64,000 bases of DNA from Pseudomonas viridiflava (GTDB lineage: Bacteria > Pseudomonadota > Gammaproteobacteria > Pseudomonadales > Pseudomonadaceae). The stretch spans positions 124,001 through 188,000 of the forward strand of contig NZ_UTKY01000001.1 of the NCBI RefSeq assembly GCF_900583165.1, given 5' to 3'. Below, one piece after another: positions 18,376 through 25,753 of the stretch. Numbering within the stretch: the stretch's first letter is position 1; every line of letters starts with the position of its first letter. Made by a program: the position numbers and the translations under genes. Under the pieces are notes generated by a model that saw only the letters and a program-made list of their open reading frames with translations, had not been told where the DNA came from and searched no databases.

Positions 18376-20264
18376 GCGCACCCATGCTGACTTCTGCCGA
18401 ACAGCGCAGCGCTGCGTGGCAATTAACCCTGGCCATGCTGGCACTTGGTTTACTGGTATTGGGCCTGGTGTGGCGCTGGCTGGCGCCCGACCAGAGCGGC
18501 GTGAGCCAGTTGCTGCTGGGCGTGGCCTCGCTGTTGGTGGCGGTGCCGGTAATGCGTTCGGCCTGGTACAGCCTGCGGTTTCCCAGCCTGCATGGCATCA
18601 CCGACCAACTGATCGCCCTGGCCATGCTCGGCGCTTGGGCGACCGGCGATCTGCTGACCGCCGCGCTGCTGCCGATCATCATGATCTTCGGCCATGTGCT
18701 GGAAGAGCGCAGCGTGATCGGCTCCCAGGAAGCCATCCACGCTTTGGGCAAACTGACCCGCAGCCATGCGCGGTTGGTGCAGGCTGATGGCAGCATCGTT
18801 GAAGTGGACAACGGCACGCTCAATACCGGCGATATCGTCGAAGTGCGTGCCGGCGACCGCGTACCGGCTGATGGCGTGGTGCTGTCGGGCCAGGCGAGCC
18901 TGGACACGGCGCCGATTACCGGCGAGTCGGTGCCGTTGGAAGCCAGTGTGGGTGTGCAGGTGTTTGGTGGGGCGATCAACCTCGACGGCTTGCTACGCCT
19001 TGAGGTGACCCGCACCGGTAATGATTCGACCTTGGGCAAAGTCATCGCATTGATGCAGAACGCCGAACGTTCCAAGCCGCCGATCACCCGGCTGCTGGAA
19101 CGCTACGCCGGCAGCTATATGGTGTTGGTGTTGTTGCTGGCGGCAGTGACCTGGTTTGTGACCAACGACGCCCAGGCGATGCTTGCGGTACTGGTGGCGG
19201 CATGCCCCTGTGCATTGGTGCTGTCGGCACCGGCGACTGCGATTGCGGGGATCGCTGTCGCGGCGCGCCATGGGATTTTGATTCGCAGCTCGGCGTTCCT
19301 TGAGGAATTGGCGGATCTGACGTCGCTGGTGGTCGACAAGACCGGCACCCTGACCTTTGGCACCCTGCGCCTGCAATCCATCGAAACCAGCGCGCCGGAC
19401 CGGCAGGGGTTGCTCACTCTGGCCGCCAGCCTGGGCTCGGCCAGTAGCCACCCCGTCAGCCGGGCGTTGGCGGGGTTGGCGACGCAGGCACAGATGCACG
19501 TATTGACTGATATCCGCGAGCGTCAGGGCCTGGGCGTGGTGGCCCAGACCGAGCAGGGCGAAGCGGCGCTGGGGCGGCCGGAATTGTTCGAGCAGTTGAG
19601 CATTGTGACAACGGCTGTTCCGATCCATGACGGCCCCATTGCCGGGCTTTCGCTGAACGGGGTGTTTCTCGCTTGGCTGTTGCTGGCTGACAGCGTCAAA
19701 CCCGAAGCCCGTCAGGCCCTGCAAGAGTTGCGCGACCTCGGCCTGGGTCGCCAGCTGTTGCTCACCGGCGACCGTCAAAGTGTGGCCGACAGCCTGGCGT
19801 TGGACGTGGGCATCAGCGATGTTGAAGCCCAGGCCTTGCCGGAAGACAAGCTCAACCGCGTACTGGGGGAAATCCGCAGCGGTTTCCGGCCGATGGTGGT
19901 GGGCGATGGCATCAACGATTCCCTGGCACTCAAGGCCGGTGTGGTCGGCGTGGCGATGGGGGCGGGCGGGGCGGACATTGCGCTGGCCTCGGCGGACGTG
20001 GTGTTGATCGGCAGCGACCTGCGGCGCCTGGGAACGTGCGTGCGCTTGAGTCGCCAGTGTCGGCAGACGTTGCAGGTGAATGTGATCATCGGGTTGGGTT
20101 GGACGTTGGCCATCGTGGTATTTGCCGCATTCGGTTGGCTGGGGGCGGCTGGCGCGATGATTGCGGCGGTGTTGCACAACCTCAGCACTTTGTTGGTGCT
20201 GGGTAACGCCGGGCGTTTGCTGCGTTTTCAGGAGCCGCTGTCCAAACTTGAAGAAAAATCCTGA
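18372..20264 (+). CDS. Heavy-metal P-type ATPase (CPC type, no N-terminal metal-binding domain)
   Basis: P1B-type cation-transporting ATPase of 630 residues in the inner membrane. Visible are the ion-path CPC at residues 278-280, the phosphorylated aspartate in DKTGT (Asp322), the TGES loop (ITGESVP), and the hinge VGDGINDSLAL. There is no N-terminal ferredoxin-like CxxC domain. The last membrane segment reads LHNLSTLLVLGNAGR, not the DxG of ZntA-type zinc pumps nor the MxxSS of CopA-type copper pumps, so the metal cannot be assigned confidently. Zinc, manganese and copper all remain open. It is translationally coupled to the SPFH genes, whose histidine-rich member could supply or buffer the metal. 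bufABC follows after 100 bases. Confidence 0.92.
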   Translation: MSAPMLTSAEQRSAAWQLTLAMLALGLLVLGLVWRWLAPDQSGVSQLLLGVASLLVAVPVMRSAWYSLRFPSLHGITDQLIALAMLGAWATGDLLTAALLPIIMIFGHVLEERSVIGSQEAIHALGKLTRSHARLVQADGSIVEVDNGTLNTGDIVEVRAGDRVPADGVVLSGQASLDTAPITGESVPLEASVGVQVFGGAINLDGLLRLEVTRTGNDSTLGKVIALMQNAERSKPPITRLLERYAGSYMVLVLLLAAVTWFVTNDAQAMLAVLVAACPCALVLSAPATAIAGIAVAARHGILIRSSAFLEELADLTSLVVDKTGTLTFGTLRLQSIETSAPDRQGLLTLAASLGSASSHPVSRALAGLATQAQMHVLTDIRERQGLGVVAQTEQGEAALGRPELFEQLSIVTTAVPIHDGPIAGLSLNGVFLAWLLLADSVKPEARQALQELRDLGLGRQLLLTGDRQSVADSLALDVGISDVEAQALPEDKLNRVLGEIRSGFRPMVVGDGINDSLALKAGVVGVAMGAGGADIALASADVVLIGSDLRRLGTCVRLSRQCRQTLQVNVIIGLGWTLAIVVFAAFGWLGAAGAMIAAVLHNLSTLLVLGNAGRLLRFQEPLSKLEEKS

Positions 20265-20312
20265 ACGCGTTGTAACGCCGATGGGGGCCCTCTCTCTAGA
20301 GGTGTGTCGAGA

Positions 20313-20329
20313 CCGAGCAATCCGCTCGG
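20313..20329 (+). promoter_or_regulatory. Hairpin in the leader before bufA
   Basis: CCGAGC, a five-base loop AATCC, then GCTCGG form a perfect six-base stem 35 bases before bufA. A smaller inverted repeat, CCTCT/AGAGG, lies just upstream at about 20289-20302. A TGTAACG sequence at 20271-20277 could be an ECF-sigma -35 element, but I do not see a convincing partner at the right distance. The leader may stabilise the RiPP mRNA. Confidence 0.35.
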
Positions 20330-20363
20330 ACCGATACCCTACTGATCTGTGAGGACTACATAA

Positions 20364-20615
20364 ATGAACATCAAAAAAGCCGTTTCCGGTGCTGCCCTGG
20401 CCGTCGCTGCCGCCACCCTGTTTGCTGGTGTCGCCACCCAAGTACAGGCTGCCGACGCTACTGTTCATTGCTACGGCGTCACTTCCTGCAAAGGCATGAA
20501 CGATTGCAAGACCGCCGAAAACGCCTGCAAGGGCCAGGCTGCCTGCAAGGGCCACGGGTTCAAGTCCATGACCAAGGCCGCCTGCGACGCGGCTGGCGGT
20601 AAAGTCGGCGAGTAA
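20364..20615 (+). CDS. bufA: Bufferin precursor peptide (BufA, DUF2282-like periplasmic metallophore)
   Basis: 83 residues. A Sec signal peptide (residues 1-29, cleavage after VQA) precedes a mature part of about 54 residues with six cysteines at positions 36, 42, 48, 54, 61 and 74. Most lie in CKG/CKT repeats spaced six or seven residues apart. This layout matches bufferin precursors, ribosomally made periplasmic copper-chelating peptides whose cysteines are converted to thiooxazole-type heterocycles by a DUF692 (MNIO) enzyme. The DUF692 and DUF2063 partners follow directly. The CKG-rich form looks closer to the BufA2 subtype than to classical DUF2282 BufA1; that subtype call is from memory. 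It was probably called a hypothetical or integral membrane protein in older annotations. Confidence 0.88.
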   Translation: MNIKKAVSGAALAVAAATLFAGVATQVQAADATVHCYGVTSCKGMNDCKTAENACKGQAACKGHGFKSMTKAACDAAGGKVGE

Positions 20616-20625
20616 ACCAGTGCTC

Positions 20626-20652
20626 CCGCAGCGGCCATCTGGGCCGCTGCGG
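20626..20652 (+). terminator. Strong hairpin between bufA and bufB (attenuator or partial terminator)
   Basis: An 11-base perfect stem, CCGCAGCGGCC pairing with GGCCGCTGCGG around a five-base loop, starts 10 bases after the bufA stop. The following ACACTTTCCCC has only a short T run, so full termination is doubtful. Partial termination or mRNA-end protection would make more precursor peptide than modifying enzyme, a common pattern in RiPP operons. Confidence 0.6.
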
Positions 20653-20673
20653 ACACTTTCCCCGGAGTGTCTT

Positions 20674-21519
20674 ATGCCGACTTCCCTTCCAAACCTCGGT
20701 TACGGCCTGGGTTTACGCAACGAATACTACGAGCAGATCCTTGAGCAATCCCCTGCGGTGGATTGGTTTGAAGTGATCTCCGAGAATTATCTGGTCCAGG
20801 GTGGCAAAGCCCTGTACTACCTGGATGCGATCGCCGAGCGTTATCCCTTGGTGATGCACGGTGTGTCCCTGTCCATCGGCGGGCCACACGCCCTCGATGT
20901 CGATTACCTCACGCAGATCAAGCAGCTCGCCGAGCGTATCCAGCCGGCGTGGGTCTCTGATCACCTGTGCTGGAGCCGCGGCAACGCCCACCAGTTGCAC
21001 GACCTGCTGCCCCTGCCTTACACCGAAGAAAGCCTCTATCACGTAGCCGCCCGCGTTCGCCAAGTGCAGGACGTGCTGCAGCGCCCTTTAGTGCTGGAGA
21101 ACGTCTCCAGTTACGTACGTGCCAAAGCCGATGAGTTTACCGAGTGGGAATTTCTCAACGCCTTGGCCCACCTGTCGGGCTGTCAATTGCTGCTGGACGT
21201 TAACAATGTGTACGTCAGCTCGCGCAATCATGGTTTCGACGCCTGGACGTTCATCCGCAATCTACCGCCTGAGAGCATTCGCCAACTGCACTTGGCCGGG
21301 CATAAGGATTATGGCGACTACGTGGTCGATACCCATGACCATCCGGTGTGCGATCCGGTGTGGGCGCTGTATCAACAGACGTTGGAACACCTGGGGCCGG
21401 TCTCGACGTTGTTGGAGCGCGACGACCACTTCCCGCCCTTCGAAGAACTGCTCACAGAATTGAGCAAGGCCCGTGAACTGGGCGCTGAGGCGTTGGCCAG
21501 GAGAGCGCTATGCGCCTGA
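20674..21519 (+). CDS. bufB: Bufferin-modifying enzyme BufB (DUF692, multinuclear non-heme iron oxidase)
   Basis: 281 residues of the DUF692/MNIO family (relatives MbnB and TglH), TIM-barrel enzymes with two or three irons that oxidise peptide cysteines. Family motifs are clear: GLGLRNEYYE near the N-terminus, VMHGVSLSIGG, WVSDHLCWSR, ENVSSYVR, LLLDVNNVYVSSRNH and HLAGHKDY followed by DTHDHPVCDPVW. The histidines, aspartates and glutamates in these are the usual iron ligands. I set the start at 20674, where CGGAGTG precedes the ATG; an in-frame start at 20620 would cut through the intergenic hairpin. It acts with BufC on the BufA precursor, presumably in the cytoplasm before export. The end overlaps bufC by ten bases. 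Confidence 0.93.
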   Translation: MPTSLPNLGYGLGLRNEYYEQILEQSPAVDWFEVISENYLVQGGKALYYLDAIAERYPLVMHGVSLSIGGPHALDVDYLTQIKQLAERIQPAWVSDHLCWSRGNAHQLHDLLPLPYTEESLYHVAARVRQVQDVLQRPLVLENVSSYVRAKADEFTEWEFLNALAHLSGCQLLLDVNNVYVSSRNHGFDAWTFIRNLPPESIRQLHLAGHKDYGDYVVDTHDHPVCDPVWALYQQTLEHLGPVSTLLERDDHFPPFEELLTELSKARELGAEALARRALCA

Positions 21520-22298
21520 TCGATTGGCAGTTGGCTTTTGAACAACACCTACTCGCTGAAGCGCCAGTTGCCAGCGCGGGTTTCGCCGCCACCTTGATGG
21601 GCAGCCCTACGCTGGATGTGGAAACGGGCCTGGCGATTTATCACAACGCTTACCTGTCGCGGTTGCAGGAAGTGTTGCGACATGACTTCAGCGCCACGCA
21701 CTATTGGCTGGGGGATGATGAATTCGCGTTGCTGGCCGAGGCTTACGTGCGCCGTTATCCATCAGCCCATTACAGCCTGCGTTGGCTCGGTGAGCGCTTG
21801 CCTGGGTTTATCACTGAGCACTTGATCGCCGAGCAAAGCGCGCCATTGGCCGAACTGGCCCGATTGGAGTGGGCGTTTACCCTGGCCTTCGACGCCCCCC
21901 AGGGGCATCCGCTGAGCCTCAATGACATGGCGACATTGCCCCCAGAGGCCTGGCCAGATTTGCGCATCGCCCTGGCGCCATCGGTGCAACAGTTACTGTG
22001 CCACTTCAATACGCTGGCGATCTGGCGAGCGAGCAAAGACGACGCCGACTTCCCCGGTAGCCACGCCCATGAGTTCGCGCAGGTTTGCCTGGTGTGGCGT
22101 CATCAGAACGTATGCCATTACCGCAGCCTGGAGCCTGCAGAAGCCTGCGCGTTGGCGGGCATGGTGACCAGCGGCTGGTGCTTCTCAGAACTGTGCGCCG
22201 AGTTGGCAGTCACTTATGCAGAGGGTGCGCCCTTGCAAGCCGTTACATGGCTGAAACAGTGGGTGTTGGAAGGGTTGATCGAGCGGCAAATCCAGTAG
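21510..22298 (+). CDS. bufC: Bufferin biosynthesis partner BufC (DUF2063)
   Basis: 262 residues with an N-terminal DUF2063 domain (LAIYHNAYLSRLQEVLRHDF, then YVRRYPSAHYSLRWLGERLPGF), which is always found beside DUF692 enzymes. In methanobactin and bufferin systems the corresponding partner (MbnC/BufC) binds the precursor peptide and presents it to the oxidase, although the family was once named a putative DNA-binding domain. The ten-base overlap with bufB supports equimolar production of a BufBC complex. The C-terminal part is a less conserved helical region. No bufD-like DoxX gene and no sigma/anti-sigma pair follow, so this is a minimal bufABC set. Confidence 0.9.
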   Translation: MRLIDWQLAFEQHLLAEAPVASAGFAATLMGSPTLDVETGLAIYHNAYLSRLQEVLRHDFSATHYWLGDDEFALLAEAYVRRYPSAHYSLRWLGERLPGFITEHLIAEQSAPLAELARLEWAFTLAFDAPQGHPLSLNDMATLPPEAWPDLRIALAPSVQQLLCHFNTLAIWRASKDDADFPGSHAHEFAQVCLVWRHQNVCHYRSLEPAEACALAGMVTSGWCFSELCAELAVTYAEGAPLQAVTWLKQWVLEGLIERQIQ

Positions 22299-22383
22299 AA
22301 GCCTGAGACTAATAGATAGCTTCCTACTTTTATTCGGATGGTCTACATTCATTCCAGACGTCTGAAACAAGGGGGGACTATTC

Positions 22384-23568
22384 ATGCTCGCGCAACTTCC
22401 ACCGGCCTTACAGAATCTTCAGCTACCGCTGCGTCTTCGACTCTGGGATGGCCATGAATTCAACTTGGGCCCCGAGCCCAGTGTGACCATCGTGGTGAAG
22501 GACCCCACGGTCGTGAACAAGCTGACCCATCCCACGCTCGATTCATTGGGCGAAGCCTTTATCGAGGGCAAGCTGGAGTTGGAAGGCTCCATCACCGAAG
22601 TCATCCGAGTGTGTGATGAGTTGAGTCACGCATTGATTGAAGACGACGAGGGGAGTCGTCCGGTGCGCTCGATCCACGACAAGGCTACTGACGCAGCAGC
22701 TATCTCCTATCACTACGATCTGTCCAACGCGTTCTACCAGCTATGGCTGGATCAGGACATGGCGTACTCCTGCGGTTATTTCGAAACCGGCAGCGAATCC
22801 ATCGACCAGGCCCAACAAGACAAATTTCGCCACCTGTGCCGCAAGTTGCGGCTGCAGCCAGGGGAGTATTTGCTCGACGTCGGCTGTGGCTGGGGCGGGC
22901 TGGCGCGGTTTGCAGCGCGGGAGTTCGGGGTGAAGGTGTTTGGCATCACCCTGAGTAAAGAACAGTTGGCGCTGGCCCGCGAGCGGGTGAAAGCCGAGGG
23001 CCTGGAAGACCAGGTCGACCTGCAATTGCTCGACTACCGCGACCTGCCGCAAGACGGGCGTTTCGACAAAGTGGTGAGCGTGGGCATGTTCGAACACGTC
23101 GGCCACGCCAACCTGGCCGAGTACTGTCAGACCCTGTTCGGGGCGGTGCGTGAAGGTGGCCTGGTGATGAACCACGGCATTACCGCCAAGCACACCGACG
23201 GCCGCCCGGTGGGTCGTGGCGCCGGGGAGTTTATCGAGCGGTACGTGTTCCCCAATGGCGAGCTGCCGCATCTAGCCATGATGACGGCTGAAATCAGTGA
23301 AGTCGGGCTGGAAGTGGTCGACGTCGAAAGCCTGCGCCTGCATTACGCGCGCACGCTGGATCACTGGAGCGAGCGGCTGGAAGACAACCTGGAAGCAGCG
23401 GCGAAGATGGTGCCGGAGCAGGCGCTGCGGATCTGGCGGTTGTACCTGGCTGGGTGTGCGTATGCGTTTGCGCGGGGGTGGATCAACTTGCATCAGATAT
23501 TGGCAGTGAAGCCTCACGCCGATGGCAGCCATGAACTGCCGTGGACGCGGGAAGATGTCTACCGATAA
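22384..23568 (+). CDS. cfa: Cyclopropane-fatty-acyl-phospholipid synthase family methyltransferase
   Basis: 394 residues. An N-terminal helical domain is followed by a SAM-dependent methyltransferase. Family marks are YHYDLSNAFYQLWLD, MAYSCGYF, the SAM motif LLDVGCGWGG, MFEHVGHANL, and the C-terminal GCAYAFARGWINLHQIL. The enzyme would add a methylene bridge to unsaturated acyl chains of membrane phospholipids, usually on entry to stationary phase or stress. An AGGGGGG ribosome site precedes the ATG. The gap before it is 85 bases after bufC, so it may have its own promoter. Genuine CFA synthases have about this length. Pseudomonads often carry more than one copy, so which paralogue this is remains open. 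Confidence 0.92.
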   Translation: MLAQLPPALQNLQLPLRLRLWDGHEFNLGPEPSVTIVVKDPTVVNKLTHPTLDSLGEAFIEGKLELEGSITEVIRVCDELSHALIEDDEGSRPVRSIHDKATDAAAISYHYDLSNAFYQLWLDQDMAYSCGYFETGSESIDQAQQDKFRHLCRKLRLQPGEYLLDVGCGWGGLARFAAREFGVKVFGITLSKEQLALARERVKAEGLEDQVDLQLLDYRDLPQDGRFDKVVSVGMFEHVGHANLAEYCQTLFGAVREGGLVMNHGITAKHTDGRPVGRGAGEFIERYVFPNGELPHLAMMTAEISEVGLEVVDVESLRLHYARTLDHWSERLEDNLEAAAKMVPEQALRIWRLYLAGCAYAFARGWINLHQILAVKPHADGSHELPWTREDVYR

Positions 23569-23597
23569 TCCGGTTTATTCAGACCCGTTGAGATCTA

Positions 23598-23646
23598 AAT
23601 GTGGGAGGGAGCAAGTCGAATCGTCGCACCGCCCCTCCCACATTTT
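23598..23646. repeat. Degenerate REP pair (TGTGGGAGGG type)
   Basis: AATGTGGGAGGGAGCAAG at the left and CCCCTCCCACATT at the right enclose a short, diverged centre. It lies between the converging cfa and cls genes and can also fold as a terminator-like stem for both. Confidence 0.75.
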
Positions 23647-23661
23647 TCACCGCGTCGCCTG

Positions 23662-25101
23662 TTAGAGAATCGGCGAGATAAGCCGCGCCACCCGCATCCC
23701 CAACTGCTGCAGACGCCGGGTCTCGCGGCTTTCTTCCTGGCTGACCTCATGGGCCAAGGCAAAATCATCCAGCAACATGCGCTCCACTTCGCTGGCAAAA
23801 CCCTCATCCACCGTCAGCAACATCACCTCGAAATTCAGCCGAAACGAACGGTTGTCCATATTCGCACTGCCGATGGCGCTGATTTCGCTGTCCACCAACA
23901 CTACTTTCTGATGCAGAAAGCCCGGCGTGTAGCGAAATACCCGCACCCCGGCGCGCACGGCTTCAATCGCATAAAGGCTTGAAGCGGCGTAGACGATGCG
24001 GTGATCGGGGCGCGACGGCAGCAGCAGGCGCACGTCGACGCCGCGCAGCACCGCCAGGCGCAGCGCGGAGAACACGGCTTCGTCGGGGATGAAATACGGG
24101 CTGGTGATCCACACCCGTTCGGTTGCGGCATGGATAGCTTCGACGAAGAACAGTGAACAGGTTTCGTAGGGATCGGCCGGGCCGCTGGCGAGCAGTTGGC
24201 AGAGCACGCCGTCTTCAGGGTAGGCGTCCGGCAGGATCAGCGGCGGCAACTCACGTGCCGCCCAGAACCAGTCTTCGGCAAACGATTCCTGCAAACAGGC
24301 CACCACCGGCCCGGTAACTTGCATATGGGTATCGCGCCACGGCGCCAGTGGCGGTTTTTTGCCCAGGTATTCGTCGCCGACGTTATGCCCGCCGACAAAC
24401 CCGGTAATACCGTCCACCACCACGATTTTGCGATGGTTGCGGAAGTTGACCTGGAAACGGTTGAGCCAGCCGCTGCGAGTGGCGAATGCCTTGACCTGCA
24501 CGCCGGCGTCACGCAGCGATTGCACATAGCGATGGGGCAGGGCGTGGCTGCCGATCCGGTCGTAGAGCACGTAAATAGCCACGCCTTGTGCGGATTTTTC
24601 TTTCAGCAAAGCATGCAGTTGGCGGCCGATTTCATCGTCGTGAATGATAAAGAATTGGAACAGCACGGCGGTCTTGGCGTTGCGGATGGCGTCGAAGATC
24701 GCGCTGAAGGTGGCGTCGCCGTTGATCAACAAGCGTACTTCGTTATTAGCCAGGCACGGCATGCGCCCCAGCTTGGGCATGGCGCGCAAGGAGGCATACG
24801 CGCTGGAGTTGCGCGCAGCCAGCGCTTCCTCGACCCACGGCCGCCAGTTCAGCTCGGCGATGGCGCTGTGCATTTCCTGGTTGGCCTGGCGACGTGCCTG
24901 GATATAAGCGTCGAAGGTGCTGCGGCCAAAAATCAGGTAGGGGATCAGCGTGAGGTAGGGGATGAACATCAGCGACAAGGCCCAGGCGATGGAGCCTTGG
25001 GCGGTCCTGACGGTCAGCACCGCGTGGATCGCGGCGAGGGTGCCGAAAAAGTGCAGCGTGGCAATGAAGTAGGCGAGCAAGTGCGGGCCAAAGAAATCCA
25101 T
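23662..25101 (-). CDS. cls: Cardiolipin synthase
   Basis: 479 residues of the phospholipase D superfamily. Two membrane helices at the N-terminus ([25 protein letters not shown] and [20 protein letters not shown]) are followed by two HKD motifs: [10 protein letters not shown] with GFVGGHN, and [10 protein letters not shown] with [10 protein letters not shown]. The enzyme joins two phosphatidylglycerols to make cardiolipin and glycerol. An upstream in-frame ATG at 25152 would add 17 residues. I prefer 25101 because MDFF matches the usual start of Pseudomonas ClsA, and GGAG lies upstream. The gene converges with cfa, another membrane-lipid modifier. Confidence 0.93.
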   Translation of the reverse strand: MDFFGPHLLAYFIATLHFFGTLAAIHAVLTVRTAQGSIAWALSLMFIPYLTLIPYLIFGRSTFDAYIQARRQANQEMHSAIAELNWRPWVEEALAARNSSAYASLRAMPKLGRMPCLANNEVRLLINGDATFSAIFDAIRNAKTAVLFQFFIIHDDEIGRQLHALLKEKSAQGVAIYVLYDRIGSHALPHRYVQSLRDAGVQVKAFATRSGWLNRFQVNFRNHRKIVVVDGITGFVGGHNVGDEYLGKKPPLAPWRDTHMQVTGPVVACLQESFAEDWFWAARELPPLILPDAYPEDGVLCQLLASGPADPYETCSLFFVEAIHAATERVWITSPYFIPDEAVFSALRLAVLRGVDVRLLLPSRPDHRIVYAASSLYAIEAVRAGVRVFRYTPGFLHQKVVLVDSEISAIGSANMDNRSFRLNFEVMLLTVDEGFASEVERMLLDDFALAHEVSQEESRETRRLQQLGMRVARLISPIL

Positions 25102-25231
25102 GGACGACGGTACTCCAGACAATCCAATGCCTAACAGACCATGAACGGCCATGAATGTCGCTATTTTATTTGCCGTGCAACACTGGCCGCTTTGCGGCGT
25201 CTAACGCCCAACATTACCCAGGAGTTACCCG

Positions 25232-25753
25232 ATGAATGCTCGTTTGCTCTGTTTAGCCATGGTCACTGGTTTGGCGCTGCCGGTAGCGGCGCAGGCGCAG
25301 ATGCTGGCGCCGGGCTTGTGGGAATTGACCACCAGCAACATGAAAGTGGATAACCAGGACCTGCCGGATTTGTCGCTGATCCTGGGTCAGCTCAAGCAAC
25401 AGATGACCCCTGAACAGCGCGCCATGCTGGAAAAGCAAGGCATCACCATGGCCGGCAAAGGCGTGCAGGTGTGCCTGACCCCGGCGCAGGTGGCCTCCGA
25501 TTCGATCCCCCTGACCGACCCGCAATCGGGCTGCAAACAGGAAGTCACCGACAAGACCGGCAACCAGTGGAAATTCCGTTTCAGCTGCCCGAAAGCCCAA
25601 GGCACTGGCGTGGCGACTTTCCAGAGCCAAAAAGAATTCACCACCACCGTCAACGGCACGTTCAATGCCACCGGCATCCAGCAGAAAGGCAGCCTGGACA
25701 GCCATGCCCAATGGCTGGGCAACGACTGCGGCACGGTCAAGCCCCGCGCTTAA
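25232..25753 (+). CDS. DUF3617 family periplasmic protein
   Basis: 173 residues with a signal peptide (residues 1-23, cleavage after AQA) and the DUF3617 pattern: GLWELTTSN near the mature N-terminus, VCLTPAQ with a conserved cysteine, CKQEVTDKTGNQWKF in the middle, and a C-terminal CGTVKPR. The four cysteines probably form two disulfides in the periplasm. The family is common in proteobacteria and has no established function. A clear AGGAG precedes the ATG. The gene end overlaps that of the converging dihydroorotase by four bases. Confidence 0.88.
   Translation: MNARLLCLAMVTGLALPVAAQAQMLAPGLWELTTSNMKVDNQDLPDLSLILGQLKQQMTPEQRAMLEKQGITMAGKGVQVCLTPAQVASDSIPLTDPQSGCKQEVTDKTGNQWKFRFSCPKAQGTGVATFQSQKEFTTTVNGTFNATGIQQKGSLDSHAQWLGNDCGTVKPRA

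Noticed and set aside
20271..20310. ECF sigma factor promoter before bufA
   Set aside because: TGTAACG resembles a -35 element, but no matching -10 (CGTC-like) occurs at 15-17 bases spacing.
18993..20555. 520-codon minus-strand frame opposite the P-type ATPase and bufA
   Set aside because: It crosses two genuine plus-strand genes and the intergenic hairpin and shows no family features.
20620..20673. Earlier start for bufB at 20620
   Set aside because: It would place the start inside the intergenic hairpin; the ATG at 20674 has a ribosome site and matches family length.
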